Of a stretch of 64,000 bases of DNA, positions 18,028 through 25,440 are shown in pieces. How positions within the stretch are numbered: position 1 is the stretch's first letter; each line of letters opens with the position of its first letter. The stretch comes from Nocardioides sp. URHA0032 (GTDB taxonomy: Bacteria; Actinomycetota; Actinomycetes; Propionibacteriales; Nocardioidaceae): contig NZ_JIAV01000021.1 in NCBI RefSeq assembly GCF_000620645.1, positions 209,869 through 273,868 of the forward strand, given 5' to 3'. The translations under genes were made by a program, and so were the position numbers. A model generated the notes under the pieces. The model was not told the origin of the DNA, made no database searches, and saw nothing but the letters and a program-made list of their open reading frames with translations.

Positions 18028-18101
18028 GGGGTGGTAGCTCAGTCGGTTAGAGCAGACGACTCATAATCGTCCGGTCACGGGTTCGAGCCCCGTCCACCCC
18101 A
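18028..18101 (+). tRNA. Prophage-carried tRNA with CAT anticodon (Met or Ile2)
   Basis: A complete 74-nt cloverleaf: GGGGTGG pairs with CCACCCC, D arm GCTC/GAGC, anticodon arm GACGA-CTCATAA-TCGTC, T arm ACGGG-TTCGAGC-CCCGT, discriminator A. Over the first 43 positions it matches the broken host tRNA at 39, and one of the changed pairs is compensatory. It lies 70 bp downstream of the host half-gene in the same orientation, so the host tRNA promoter would read into it. No convincing promoter of its own is visible in the 70 bp. Confidence 0.93.
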
Positions 18102-18242
18102 CTCTCGGGTCGCCGATCCGCTGCCGCCGGCCCATGTAACAACTTCGCATCGCTTCACGCATTCACTAGACGGGGTGTCGCGCCACCCTGAATGGTTCCC
18201 CCTTGCCGCACCTCGCGGCCAAGTCCACTGAAGGGGGACATC

Positions 18243-18935
18243 ATGAAGCGCAACACGAAGATCGGTCTCACGGTCGCCAGCATCGCTACGGCCCTGGTTG
18301 TGACGGGCGGTACTGGCGCGGTCGCCGGGCAGCTCATCACCTCGCACCAGATCAAGGACGGCACGATCCGGACGGTCGACCTGTCTGACGGTGTGCAGAA
18401 CAAGCTCGACAAGACGGGGGAGCGGGGTCCGCAGGGCGAGCCGGGCGAGACTGGTCCGGCTGGCGCGACTGGTCCCGCGGGTCCGGTTGGTCCGAAGGGT
18501 GCCGACTCGACGGTTCCGGGTCCGGCGGGTGCGCAGGGTCCGGCTGGTCCCAGTGGCGCTCCCGGTGCGAACGGTGCGAACGGCACCAACGGTCGCGACG
18601 GGCTCGAGGGTGCGGTCTACCGTTCGCTGACGTACAGCAATGGTGGCGGCGGTTCGGCCACGGTCGCGTGTGACGACGACCCGGCTGTCTCGCAGACGTT
18701 CACGGCGATCGCGGGCGGTGTGCAGGGCGGCACGGTGGAGACGCAGGATGACGGCTTCGTGGTCAACTCGTCGTTCCCTGGCCGCATGGATTGGGACACG
18801 GGTCTTCCGAAGGCTGACCGGCTCGATGGCTGGATCATCCTCGGCAATGGCGAGTACACGTCGACGCTGACGGTGTGGGCGCTGTGTGTGCCGACCGCGA
18901 GCATCCCGGTCGACGCGGATGTGCTCGACAACTGA
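18243..18935 (+). CDS. Secreted collagen-like protein (lysogeny cargo candidate)
   Basis: 230 aa. Residues 1-28 are a signal peptide (GLTVASIATALVVTGGTGAV). Then comes a short SHQIKDGTIRTVDLSDGV segment, a Gly-X-Y collagen-like region at ~58-115 (GPQGEPGETGPAGATGP), and a C-terminal beta domain with two Cys (TVACDDDP, VWALCVP). AAGGGGG lies just upstream of the ATG. It is on the plus strand, opposite to the late genes, so it is probably expressed from the prophage rather than only in lytic growth. Export to the cell surface is likely; a role in adsorption or exclusion is speculation. A longer antisense frame covers it but has no support. Confidence 0.85.
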   Translation: MKRNTKIGLTVASIATALVVTGGTGAVAGQLITSHQIKDGTIRTVDLSDGVQNKLDKTGERGPQGEPGETGPAGATGPAGPVGPKGADSTVPGPAGAQGPAGPSGAPGANGANGTNGRDGLEGAVYRSLTYSNGGGGSATVACDDDPAVSQTFTAIAGGVQGGTVETQDDGFVVNSSFPGRMDWDTGLPKADRLDGWIILGNGEYTSTLTVWALCVPTASIPVDADVLDN

Positions 18936-18957
18936 GCCCCCTTCAAAGGGAACCGGA

Positions 18958-18990
18958 CGCCCCCGCAGACTCCCAAGCTCTGCGGGGGCG
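18958..18990. terminator. Bidirectional terminator
   Basis: Perfect 12-bp stem, CGCCCCCGCAGA (18958-18969) with TCTGCGGGGGCG (18979-18990), exactly between the convergent collagen-like gene and the small ribbon-helix-helix gene. Confidence 0.8.
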
Positions 18991-19000
18991 TTCGGCTGTC

Positions 19001-19153
19001 TCAGCGCTTGTCGAGCTGGTTGATGTAGTCGCGCAGGAAGCGGCGGATGGCGGTGGAGAGGTCTTCGCCTCGGTCGGCTGCCTCGTGTAGCGCCGCGTCC
19101 CAGAGTTCGTCGTCGATGCGGATGGCGTGGCGCTTGGTGCCCTTCCCTGGCAT
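19001..19153 (-). CDS. Ribbon-helix-helix protein
   Basis: 50 aa. MPGKGTKRHAIRIDDELWDA has the N-terminal beta strand (HAIRI) and ALHEAADRGEDLSTAIRRFL the two helices of a CopG/Arc-type DNA-binding fold. It probably represses a nearby promoter. It is the last gene of the minus-strand late region before the right-arm att site. Confidence 0.75.
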   Translation of the reverse strand: MPGKGTKRHAIRIDDELWDAALHEAADRGEDLSTAIRRFLRDYINQLDKR

Positions 19154-19227
19154 GTGGCGAGTGTGGAGCCCGGTGTCGCGCCACCCGTCTGTCGGCGTCT
19201 GGGTTACCGAGTTCGGGGCATAGCGAA

Positions 19228-19267
19228 AAGCCCCCAGCCGTCACCCGAAGGTGAAGGCTGGGGGCTT
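19228..19267 (-). terminator. Late-operon terminator
   Basis: Stem AAGCCCCCAGCC (19228-19239) with GGCTGGGGGCTT (19256-19267), extended by TCACC/GGTGA around a CGAA tetraloop. It lies 18 bp past the stop of the tail-fibre gene at 19286 and reads as the end of the leftward late transcript. Confidence 0.85.
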
Positions 19268-19285
19268 CAATGGGCCGACTTCAGG

Positions 19286-20359
19286 TCAGACGGCAGTACC
19301 CATCGCGTCGCGCCACACGGTGCCGTCGCTGTAGATCGGCTTGGACAGCGTCGTGTCGTAGATGCACGCGCCGACCCCGGAGGTTGACGCGGAGGGTCGC
19401 AGGGCAGTGGTGAACGCGCCAGTGCGGACGACGCCGGTCGCCTTGATGTTGCCGACGACGTCGAGCGGTTCGGTCGGTGCATTCTTGCCGACGCCGAGCT
19501 TGCCCATGACGTAGTTCAGGTCGGAGGCGCCATCGGAGGCGATGCCGTAGCCGGTGGTCACGCCGGTGACCTTCTTGGCTGCGACCTTCACCCCGTAGGC
19601 GGCCGTGATCGCGGAGCCGGCCGCGACCGTGGAGGCGGTGGAGTTGAAGTCGACAAGGGTTCCGACCGTGGCGGTGCCGTTGACTCGCACCTGGGAGAGA
19701 ATCCCCGAGAGCGTGGTGACCGCGACCGTGCCACCTGTGCGGGCCGACGCTTGGATGGCGGTCAGGGTGCCGATCGTGCCGGACCCGGACTTGTTCGCGA
19801 GGCCGTTGAGCCCGGTGAGGGAGGACACGTTGTTGGTGCCGATGTCGGTGGCGTTGAACTGGACCGCTTGGACGTTCCCGGCTGCGGGCGCGATGCCTGA
19901 CGCCTGGAATGAGTTGAGGATGATGTTCGTCGTCAGGTCGGTGGCGTAGGTGCTCAGGGCGGTGCCGATGGAGCCGGCAGCCAAACCGGGGGGACCGATG
20001 TAGACGGAGCCGGTGTCGCTGACGGTGACGGGGACCGGCGAGTCCTGTAGCAGCGTGCCGGTCGTGCCGTCGAAGCGCGCCAGGGCGTTGTCGGTGGAGC
20101 TAGCGGGGCCGGTGACTGCTCCGACCGGGGAGGTTCCGGCGGGTCCGGTGGCCCCGGTAGCCCCGGTGTCACCCTTGGGTCCGGTCGGCCCAACGGGACC
20201 TGCGGGTCCGGGTTCACCCGCGGCGCCAGTGTCGCCCTTCGGTCCCGCGGGTCCGATCAGCCCAACCTCGGCGACCGTGACGACAACCTCGGGGGCGGGC
20301 TCGATGGTGACGACGACTTCGGGCAGTGGCGGCTCGACGACGACCTGGACTTCACTCAT
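19286..20359 (-). CDS. Tail fibre protein with collagen-like repeat
   Basis: 357 aa. After an N-terminal strand-rich attachment region ([20 protein letters not shown]) there is a Gly-X-Y stretch at residues ~38-75 ([20 protein letters not shown]), then repeats typical of trimeric phage fibres ([38 protein letters not shown]) and a C-terminal knob region. It probably forms a trimeric receptor-binding fibre. Overlaps the upstream gene by 8 nt. Confidence 0.8.
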   Translation of the reverse strand: MSEVQVVVEPPLPEVVVTIEPAPEVVVTVAEVGLIGPAGPKGDTGAAGEPGPAGPVGPTGPKGDTGATGATGPAGTSPVGAVTGPASSTDNALARFDGTTGTLLQDSPVPVTVSDTGSVYIGPPGLAAGSIGTALSTYATDLTTNIILNSFQASGIAPAAGNVQAVQFNATDIGTNNVSSLTGLNGLANKSGSGTIGTLTAIQASARTGGTVAVTTLSGILSQVRVNGTATVGTLVDFNSTASTVAAGSAITAAYGVKVAAKKVTGVTTGYGIASDGASDLNYVMGKLGVGKNAPTEPLDVVGNIKATGVVRTGAFTTALRPSASTSGVGACIYDTTLSKPIYSDGTVWRDAMGTAV

Positions 20360-20714
20360 CTGTGGCCGCCGTGGTGGTGGGCGCGATGGTCAGGGTTCCG
20401 TGCAGCACCCGCAGACCGAGCGCGTCGGTGGCGCCCGTGTCGGTGACGAGGATGTCGTAGTTGCCGCCGACGAGGGTGCGTGTGTCGGCTCCGGTCAGCG
20501 TCAGGTCGATGACGATGTCGTTGCCGTCGAAGCTCGCTGCCAGGAAGGGTCGGAGGTCGGCCTTGAGCGGAGAGGTGATCTGGCGTCCGGCGCGAACCTG
20601 TGAGCGGACCTCGAAGTCAGCGAGGTTCGCCCACAGGTTCTTGCCGTCGGTGATGCGGATTCGGCGGGAGTAGGGAACCCCGGCTTGCACGTCGAGGGGG
20701 GTGGGGTCGGCCAT
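20352..20714 (-). CDS. Minor structural (baseplate/fibre-associated) protein
   Basis: 120 aa beta-rich protein ([48 protein letters not shown]). Size and position between two fibre genes fit the small beta-sandwich adaptor proteins of siphoviruses (LtfC-like); no specific motif proves this. Strong SD (AAGGAGC) before the ATG. Confidence 0.6.
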   Translation of the reverse strand: MADPTPLDVQAGVPYSRRIRITDGKNLWANLADFEVRSQVRAGRQITSPLKADLRPFLAASFDGNDIVIDLTLTGADTRTLVGGNYDILVTDTGATDALGLRVLHGTLTIAPTTTAATDE

Positions 20715-20767
20715 GCCGGGGCTCCTTGGTGTCGTTGGCTTACGTCGCGCTGAGTTAGAGCAGGGGC

Positions 20768-20992
20768 TTAACTGCCCGCGCCACCCGTCGCCGCCGAAGC
20801 GTCCTCGACCTGAGCGGCGGCGAATGTCGGCGTGGGCACGTAGCCGATCGGGGGCTCACCGGACAGGGCGCGCTCGTACTCGGTGAGCGAGATCCACTTG
20901 CGCGTCAGGCAGGTGTCGAGCGTCGCGACGGTGACGACCGGGTCGTTCTCGTAGAAGCGGCACAGGTAGCGGAACCCGAGAGCAGTGGCCAT
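20768..20992 (-). CDS. XkdX-like small tail-region protein
   Basis: 74 aa. RKWISLTEYERALSGEPP resembles the W-I-x-x-x-E-Y core of XkdX-type proteins encoded near tail fibres. The last ~25 residues are Ala/Thr-rich. Function in the virion is not known. Confidence 0.5.
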   Translation of the reverse strand: MATALGFRYLCRFYENDPVVTVATLDTCLTRKWISLTEYERALSGEPPIGYVPTPTFAAAQVEDASAATGGAGS

Positions 20993-20993
20993 G

Positions 20994-21248
20994 TCACATT
21001 CCCATCAGTAGGTCGAGCATTTCAACGGTCAGGTCGGTGAGTTCGTCGACCTGGGCTTGGATGAGTGACGCCGCGCTGGGTGTCGGGTGGGGGGTGTGTG
21101 CGTCGACCGCGGCTTGGAGGGTGGCCTCGTCGATGTCGGCGGTGACGGTGGTTTCGGTGTCGCCGATCGCGACGGTGATGCTCGCGACGCCGAGCTCGGC
21201 GGTGAGCTGTGGGGGGTCGATGGGCCGGGGGGTGGTGACCGTGCTCAT
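20994..21248 (-). CDS. Small tail-fibre-operon protein
   Basis: 84 aa. The ATG at 21248 overlaps the stop of the upstream fibre gene (ATGA), which decides the start; the open frame continues far upstream without support. N-terminal strands (GVASITVAIGDTETTVTADI) are followed by a helix (SLIQAQVDELTDLTVEMLDL). Possible fibre chaperone or trimerisation helper; no family recognised. Confidence 0.65.
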   Translation of the reverse strand: MSTVTTPRPIDPPQLTAELGVASITVAIGDTETTVTADIDEATLQAAVDAHTPHPTPSAASLIQAQVDELTDLTVEMLDLLMGM

Positions 21249-22321
21249 CAGGCGCTCCAAACTTCGATAAGTGCTTGGCCTTCGGCGGTGGTGCCGGTGC
21301 CGCCGTAGGAGGTGGTGGTGGTGGCGGTGGAGGCGTTGGCGTGCATCCACCTGTAGGTGACCGACGCCCCTGGGGTGAGGCCGGTGATCTTGACCCGGTG
21401 GACGACGCGGGCGGCGGTGACGGCCGCAGCGACCCTGCCTGTCGACGCAGCGACCACAGTGCCGGCGATTCCGACACCCCACATGGCGGGATTGCTGCTG
21501 GTCGTGGTCACTGCGCGGGCACTCAGGGACACGATGACGGCGCCGGATGCGGGGACGGTGAAGGTGATGCTCAGGTTGGTGGCGTCGACGTCGGCGTAGG
21601 TGGTCGTGGCGTTGGTGACGTTGGTGGCCGAGGCCGGGTTGTAGGCGGTGGACGCGAGGAGTTCTGTGGCGCCGCCCGCTGGAGTGGCGAGGGTGCCGTC
21701 GTCGCGGACGAACTTGGTGCCGTCCGGGGTGCCGGTGGCGAGACGGGCGACGGGCAGCACGCCGCCAGTACCGAGGAGCGGGATGTCGCCGGACGCGGTG
21801 CCGGTTCTGAGCCCGGAGTCCTTGATGATCTTGCCAGTGGTGCCGTTGAACGCAACGAGCCTGTTGTTGACCGCTGTCGCAGGACCCGTGACGTCGCCGA
21901 CTCCCGACCCGTCCGCACCATTGACCACCGTGAATGTGGAGGTGGTGGCGTCGGTGTAGGTGATCGTGTACGTGTCGGTCGTGCCCGCTGCCCCAGTGCC
22001 ACTGGTGCGAGCAATCGAGGTGATGCCACGCCCGGCCGAGCCGTTGGACCCGTTGGACCCGTTGGACCCGTTGGACCCGTTGGACCCATTGTGGATCGTG
22101 AACGTGGACGAGGTTCCGTCTGAGAATGTCACGGTGTAGGTGTCGTCTGTGCCAGGTGCGCCCGTGCCCGAGGTGCGCGCGATCGAGTTGACGCTGCGAC
22201 CCGGCGGACCAGTCGGCCCCTCCTTGAGCCACAGACTCTTGACGAGCCCCGGAGCAGAGACCTGCACGACCGCCGAGGGGTTGACGACGCGAACGACGGC
22301 GCCCGGTGACAGATCAACCAC
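21248..22321 (-). CDS. Tail fibre protein with Asn-Gly-Ser repeat
   Basis: 357 aa. Two copies of a V/ITSIARTSGTGAxGTxDTYT module flank six Asn-Gly-Ser triplets encoded by a 9-bp tandem repeat. The middle has the fibre motif LVAFNGTTGKIIKDSGL, and the last ~130 residues form a Ser/Thr-rich beta domain ending in ALIEVWSA, likely the receptor-binding tip. It precedes a second fibre gene, so the virion may carry two fibre types. Confidence 0.8.
   Translation of the reverse strand: MVDLSPGAVVRVVNPSAVVQVSAPGLVKSLWLKEGPTGPPGRSVNSIARTSGTGAPGTDDTYTVTFSDGTSSTFTIHNGSNGSNGSNGSNGSNGSAGRGITSIARTSGTGAAGTTDTYTITYTDATTSTFTVVNGADGSGVGDVTGPATAVNNRLVAFNGTTGKIIKDSGLRTGTASGDIPLLGTGGVLPVARLATGTPDGTKFVRDDGTLATPAGGATELLASTAYNPASATNVTNATTTYADVDATNLSITFTVPASGAVIVSLSARAVTTTSSNPAMWGVGIAGTVVAASTGRVAAAVTAARVVHRVKITGLTPGASVTYRWMHANASTATTTTSYGGTGTTAEGQALIEVWSA
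22043..22087. repeat. Five exact tandem copies of a 9-bp unit
   Basis: GTTGGACCC repeated five times without interruption, encoding Asn-Gly-Ser triplets on the minus strand. Slippage would change fibre length in steps of three residues without breaking the frame. The second prophage copy shows four units before the window ends. Confidence 0.9.
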
Positions 22322-22613
22322 GGCGCGACACCGTCCCGATGGCCCACGTCTGGTCGGTGGTGCCGTTGACGTACTTGAGCTGGATCGGCGTCTTGTCGTC
22401 GACCGTGTCCGCGACTGCCTTGTCGACGGCGAACACGGCGTCAGTGCCGGCGATTGTTGCCGCCCATGTGGTCGATGCGGTGACCAGTGACAGGGTCGTC
22501 CCGGTGGGCCAGGCGCTGTCGAGTCGCAGGGTGCAGGAGAAGTCGGCCCCCGTGGTGAGGATGACCCTCAGCGTCTCCGGCGCCAGCCCAAGGTTGATGC
22601 CTTCGTTCGCCAT
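22314..22613 (-). CDS. LtfC-like beta-sandwich tail protein
   Basis: 99 aa. The pattern LRVILTTGADFSCTLRLDS, WPTGTTLSLV, WAATIAGTDAVFAVD and WAIGTVSRRG matches the small LtfC/p132-type beta-sandwich proteins of actinophages found beside fibre genes. It probably links fibre and tail tip. AGGAGGACCAC precedes the ATG. Confidence 0.65.
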   Translation of the reverse strand: MANEGINLGLAPETLRVILTTGADFSCTLRLDSAWPTGTTLSLVTASTTWAATIAGTDAVFAVDKAVADTVDDKTPIQLKYVNGTTDQTWAIGTVSRRG

Positions 22614-22622
22614 GTGGTCCTC

Positions 22623-22868
22623 CTAGGTTGCGTCGCGCACGACGCGGCAGATGTGCCGTTCAGCGAGCGGCTTGAGGATGTGGCCGTCGAACCAGTACGC
22701 GCCGAGAATCAGCAGCGCCCGGAAGACGTACTTGCCGCCGGGGATCAGTTCGACTAGCCAGCGGATGACGCTGCACAGCGTCGAGTTGTCCTTGCGGCGG
22801 TCGCAGAGAAGGTCGTAGGTGAGCAGGCCCCCGAGTGCGCTACCCCAGATGGTGGCCGCGCGGCGCAT
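22623..22868 (-). CDS. Small membrane-associated protein of the lysis region (DUF7427-like)
   Basis: 81 aa. The first hydrophobic segment ATIWGSALGGLLTYDLLCDR and the second YVFRALLILGAYWFDGHIL resemble actinophage proteins found next to holins. Immediately downstream of the holin candidate. Function unknown. Confidence 0.6.
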   Translation of the reverse strand: MRRAATIWGSALGGLLTYDLLCDRRKDNSTLCSVIRWLVELIPGGKYVFRALLILGAYWFDGHILKPLAERHICRVVRDAT

Positions 22869-22871
22869 GGC

Positions 22872-23036
22872 TCAGGCGGCAGGCTTGTTCGGCACCGCGT
22901 AGACGATGCCGAGGCCGACGAGACCGGCGAGCATGATGCCGAGCACCTCGGAGGGCGCGAGGCCGTCATCGACGACCGGGATGGCGAACGAGACTGCGGC
23001 GATGATGCCGCTGAGGATGGACTTGGCGTACTGCAT
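22872..23036 (-). CDS. Holin candidate
   Basis: 54 aa with two hydrophobic segments: KSILSGIIAAVSFAIPVV and VLGIMLAGLVGLGIVYAV, separated by the acidic turn DDGLAPSE. This size and layout, next to an endolysin candidate, fits actinophage holins. The ATG at 23036 has GGAGCACC upstream. Confidence 0.7.
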   Translation of the reverse strand: MQYAKSILSGIIAAVSFAIPVVDDGLAPSEVLGIMLAGLVGLGIVYAVPNKPAA

Positions 23037-23050
23037 GGCGGTGCTCCTTG

Positions 23051-23090
23051 TCTAGCGGTGCTTGCGTGGCGCGTCTAGCGATGCTTGAAT
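23051..23090 (+). promoter_or_regulatory. Promoter with duplicated 14-bp element
   Basis: TCTAGCGGTGCTTG (23051-23064) and TCTAGCGATGCTTG (23074-23087) are near-identical direct repeats 23 bp apart, a likely operator pair. TTGCGT (23062-23067), 17 bp, TTGAAT (23085-23090) could be -35 and -10. The -10 ends 6 nt before the ATG at 23097, so the transcript would be leaderless. Confidence 0.45.
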
Positions 23091-23096
23091 GAGTCC

Positions 23097-23444
23097 ATGA
23101 CAACGATGCCGATCAGGAAGTACGCCGAGCGCCATGGACTCTCGGCCGACTCCATTGCCGAGTCGCTGAGTGATGAGCGCGGCGCCGACATCGGCCCCGA
23201 CGACGAGGCTGTGATCGCCGATCTCGACGACTTCCGCGAGTCGGTGTACGCGAGCGCCATCGCGGAGTTGCAGGACGCCGCCGAGGGTGTGGACGATGCG
23301 CGCGATGACCTCGACGCCGCCGAGCGAAACCTGCGACGGTCGGTGCAAGAGGCGCTGGAGGACGGCCTGCCCGCCACGCGCGTCGCACAGGTGCTCGGCG
23401 TCAGTCGGGCGCGGGTCTACCAGATCAGGGACGGGAAGCGGTGA
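23097..23444 (+). CDS. Helix-turn-helix protein on the plus strand
   Basis: 115 aa. The middle is a long acidic coiled-coil (IAELQDAAEGVDDARDDLDA) and the C-terminus an HTH (TRVAQVLGVSRARVYQIRDG). A TTG at 23085 in frame is an alternative start; ATG 23097 is preferred from the -10 spacing. It lies inside the minus-strand lysis region and is convergent with the next gene, overlapping it by 20 nt. Likely a lysogeny-expressed regulator. Confidence 0.7.
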   Translation: MTTMPIRKYAERHGLSADSIAESLSDERGADIGPDDEAVIADLDDFRESVYASAIAELQDAAEGVDDARDDLDAAERNLRRSVQEALEDGLPATRVAQVLGVSRARVYQIRDGKR

Positions 23445-24180
23445 TCGACCAGCGGATGAGGACGGGCTTGTGGTCGAAGCCCTTGACCGGACGCATAACG
23501 CCGGTCGTCGCGACACCGAGTCCGCGGTAGAAGAACCACGAGACGAGGCGCTTGCCGAGGTCGCCACCATCGGGGATCGGGGTCGCGCAGTGCAGGCCGA
23601 GAGCAGCAGAGACGACGCCGCGCCAGTGGGCACGGTGCACGTCCACGTTGAAGTCGCCGCAGATGATCTCGGCCGCGTTCTTGTGGTCCGCTCGGAATCG
23701 ACGCGATCGCCGGCCCATGCCGGCCAGCGACGTGACCCAGGCGCGTCCCTGTTCGAGCACCCGCGTGGTCGTCTTGCGGAACCCGTCGCCAGCCTGAATG
23801 TGCGCCGGAGTGTGCGGGACGCGGACCATAGCGATGCGGCCGGTGACGATGTGTCGCAGCGGCATGGAGGTCAGCGGAGTCCGGGCGTCGTGGTTGCCGC
23901 CCCGGAAGAACCGTGTGCCGATTCGGGTGGCGTACCCAGCGCCGCGCCATGCGGGCTCGAACGTGTCGGTTGCCCACGCGACGACGCACTCACCGGAGCC
24001 GCGGAAGTAGTCCCAGCCGTCAGCCTTGAGCGCGCCGTCGAACTTGCCGGAGCCGTACTCGGTGGCGGTGATGAGCTTGACGCCGCGGGTTGAGCGGAAG
24101 TCGTCCCATGCTGCACGCGCCTCTGCGGGGGTCGCGTCGAAGCGGCCCGAGGCGTGGATGTGGACGAACTGGTGGCTCAC
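23425..24180 (-). CDS. Endonuclease/exonuclease/phosphatase (EEP) family protein
   Basis: 251 aa from the GTG overlapping the upstream stop (GTGA); an in-frame ATG at 24210 is possible. EEP motifs: an early Glu in LITATEYGSGKF, the HIVTGRIAMVRVPHTPAHIQ strands, AEIICGDFNVDVHRAHW (GDFN) and the terminal FDHKPVLIRW (catalytic DH). The family cleaves phosphodiester or phosphomonoester bonds (DNase I-like). Its place between holin and endolysin candidates is unusual; a virion or lysis-time nuclease is possible. Confidence 0.75.
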   Translation of the reverse strand: MSHQFVHIHASGRFDATPAEARAAWDDFRSTRGVKLITATEYGSGKFDGALKADGWDYFRGSGECVVAWATDTFEPAWRGAGYATRIGTRFFRGGNHDARTPLTSMPLRHIVTGRIAMVRVPHTPAHIQAGDGFRKTTTRVLEQGRAWVTSLAGMGRRSRRFRADHKNAAEIICGDFNVDVHRAHWRGVVSAALGLHCATPIPDGGDLGKRLVSWFFYRGLGVATTGVMRPVKGFDHKPVLIRWSITASRP

Positions 24181-24752
24181 GTCGACCGCTTGCCGATCCG
24201 CGTAGCCCATGCCCGCAACCGAGCCGACCAGCCGGGATGGCCAGCGTCGGCCGCATCCCGAGCCTGCCTCTTGACGACCGCGGCCTTCTGGTCCGGGGTC
24301 AGCGGCTCGGGCTTCGGCGGCTTCGGTGCGAACGGCTCGGGGATCAGCCAGCCGTCGCAGGTGTCGGACCAGCCGAGGTACGTGAGTCCCCATGCGCGCT
24401 CGGGCCAGTCGAGCGGCACGGTGGCGACCCTGCCGGAGCCGTTCGCGTCGGTGGACCGGATCATGCCGCCGCCGAGTGACACGGCGCGGTGTCCGTTGTC
24501 AGCCGATCCGCCACCGTAGGACACGGGGACGCCAGCGGGAGGCTTGCGGTCGCCGGGGTGACGGTACTTCGCGGGCTCGGACTTCCAGCCGTCCTCAGCA
24601 TCGCTCGCGCCATCTCCGTCGAAGTCACCAGCGGACGGGGCGCCGAAGATGGTCCGCGTCCAGAGCTGGCAGGTGTTCGGCGCGTTCGTCTTGCTGGCGA
24701 GTGCGCGGGCGACTGCCTGGGCGCGGTCGTAGGGCGTGGTGGGGATGGACAT
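24177..24752 (-). CDS. Endolysin candidate with CHAP/NlpC-like cysteine domain
   Basis: 191 aa. A catalytic-type Cys in NAPNTCQLWTRTIFG (residue ~28) is followed ~60 residues later by GHRAVSLGGGMIRSTD with a candidate catalytic His, the order seen in CHAP and NlpC/P60 hydrolases. An SAGDFDGDGASDAEDGWKSE insert looks Ca-binding. The C-terminal ~50 residues are Pro/Lys/Ala-rich and may be the wall-targeting part. It should cut host peptidoglycan at lysis. Confidence 0.6.
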   Translation of the reverse strand: MSIPTTPYDRAQAVARALASKTNAPNTCQLWTRTIFGAPSAGDFDGDGASDAEDGWKSEPAKYRHPGDRKPPAGVPVSYGGGSADNGHRAVSLGGGMIRSTDANGSGRVATVPLDWPERAWGLTYLGWSDTCDGWLIPEPFAPKPPKPEPLTPDQKAAVVKRQARDAADAGHPGWSARLRAWATRIGKRST

Positions 24753-24782
24753 GCGCGGACCTCGTTTCGTGGCGGGGATCGC

Positions 24783-24811
24783 TAGCGTTACGTGGCGATG
24801 TGCGCTAGGAT
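24783..24811 (+). promoter_or_regulatory. Promoter of the plus-strand cassette
   Basis: TAGGAT (24806-24811) is a good TANNNT -10 box ending 6 nt before the ATG at 24818. The -35 region (TAGCGT at 24783-24788, 17-bp spacing) is weak. No SD precedes the ATG, consistent with a leaderless transcript. Confidence 0.45.
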
Positions 24812-24817
24812 TCAGAC

Positions 24818-24967
24818 ATGACGACTACGGAGCACAAGACCGAGTTGGACCAGATGCCCCCGGGCCGGTTGACCGCCCAGACCATCGGCATCGAGCCTGG
24901 CCCCAACTTCGAGCTGCCTGTCATGGCGCTCGACTCACTGCCCGCCGAGGAGGCGCAAGATGTCTGA
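24818..24967 (+). CDS. Small protein, first gene of a plus-strand cassette
   Basis: 49 aa (MTTTEHKTELDQMPPGRL... LPAEEAQDV). No motif recognised. It overlaps the next gene by 8 nt, and the four cassette genes are linked by short overlaps or a 10-nt gap or less, so they form one operon embedded in the opposite-strand late region. Confidence 0.6.
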   Translation: MTTTEHKTELDQMPPGRLTAQTIGIEPGPNFELPVMALDSLPAEEAQDV

Positions 24968-25217
24968 CCCCAACTCCGAGTTCTTCAACGAGGACGAGAA
25001 GCACGCGCTCCGCATGGGAGCGCTCGCATGGTCCGGAGGGCGAGGTGTCGAGCACGAGTTGTACGACGTGGCCGAGCGCATCGTGAAGGCCAAACTCGCT
25101 GCTCGCCCCGTTCGGCGCGTCTGCGCAACGTGCGGGACCGAGTGGGTGGCCGATGTTCAGTCCTGCCCCACCTGCCCGGAGGTGAGCACTCCGCCCGGAG
25201 CGACTAATGGCGAGTGA
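24960..25217 (+). CDS. Small zinc-ribbon protein
   Basis: 85 aa. An N-terminal helical part (EDEKHALRMGALAWSG) precedes CATCGTEWVADVQSCPTC, a CxxC-x12-CxxC zinc ribbon. It could bind nucleic acid or protein. Second gene of the cassette. Confidence 0.65.
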   Translation: MSDPNSEFFNEDEKHALRMGALAWSGGRGVEHELYDVAERIVKAKLAARPVRRVCATCGTEWVADVQSCPTCPEVSTPPGATNGE

Positions 25218-25440
25218 CGCTACGATTCGCCGCGTGGCCCGACCGCGCGGAGAAGTGACCGTTGAGCAGGCTCGGCGCTTGGAGCGAGCAAACGAGAAGC
25301 GATGGGCCGCCGACGTTGCCTACCGTGCCGTGGTGGTCGAGGTGCTCGCTGAGGGCGCATCGTTCGCCGAGGTGAGCAAGGCGACCGGCCTCAGTACGAA
25401 CACGTTGCAGCGATGGAAGCGGGAAGCCAATGAGCGCTGA
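25207..25440 (+). CDS. Helix-turn-helix protein
   Basis: 77 aa. The C-terminal FAEVSKATGLSTNTLQRWKR is a clear HTH. Starts within the end of the previous gene. Probably a small transcription regulator or homing-type DNA-binding protein. Confidence 0.65.
   Translation: MASDATIRRVARPRGEVTVEQARRLERANEKRWAADVAYRAVVVEVLAEGASFAEVSKATGLSTNTLQRWKREANER

Noticed and set aside
18075..19244. 389-codon minus-strand open frame opposite the collagen-like gene
   Set aside because: It is a GC-driven shadow of the Gly-X-Y repeat and runs through the tRNA and a terminator; no ribosome-binding site or sensible composition.
22043..22087. Possible CRISPR array
   Set aside because: The repeat has no spacers and is only 9 bp, part of a coding sequence.
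21275..22123. 282-codon plus-strand frame inside the tail-fibre gene
   Set aside because: Gly/Val-rich shadow of the fibre's Ser/Thr repeats, without a start signal.
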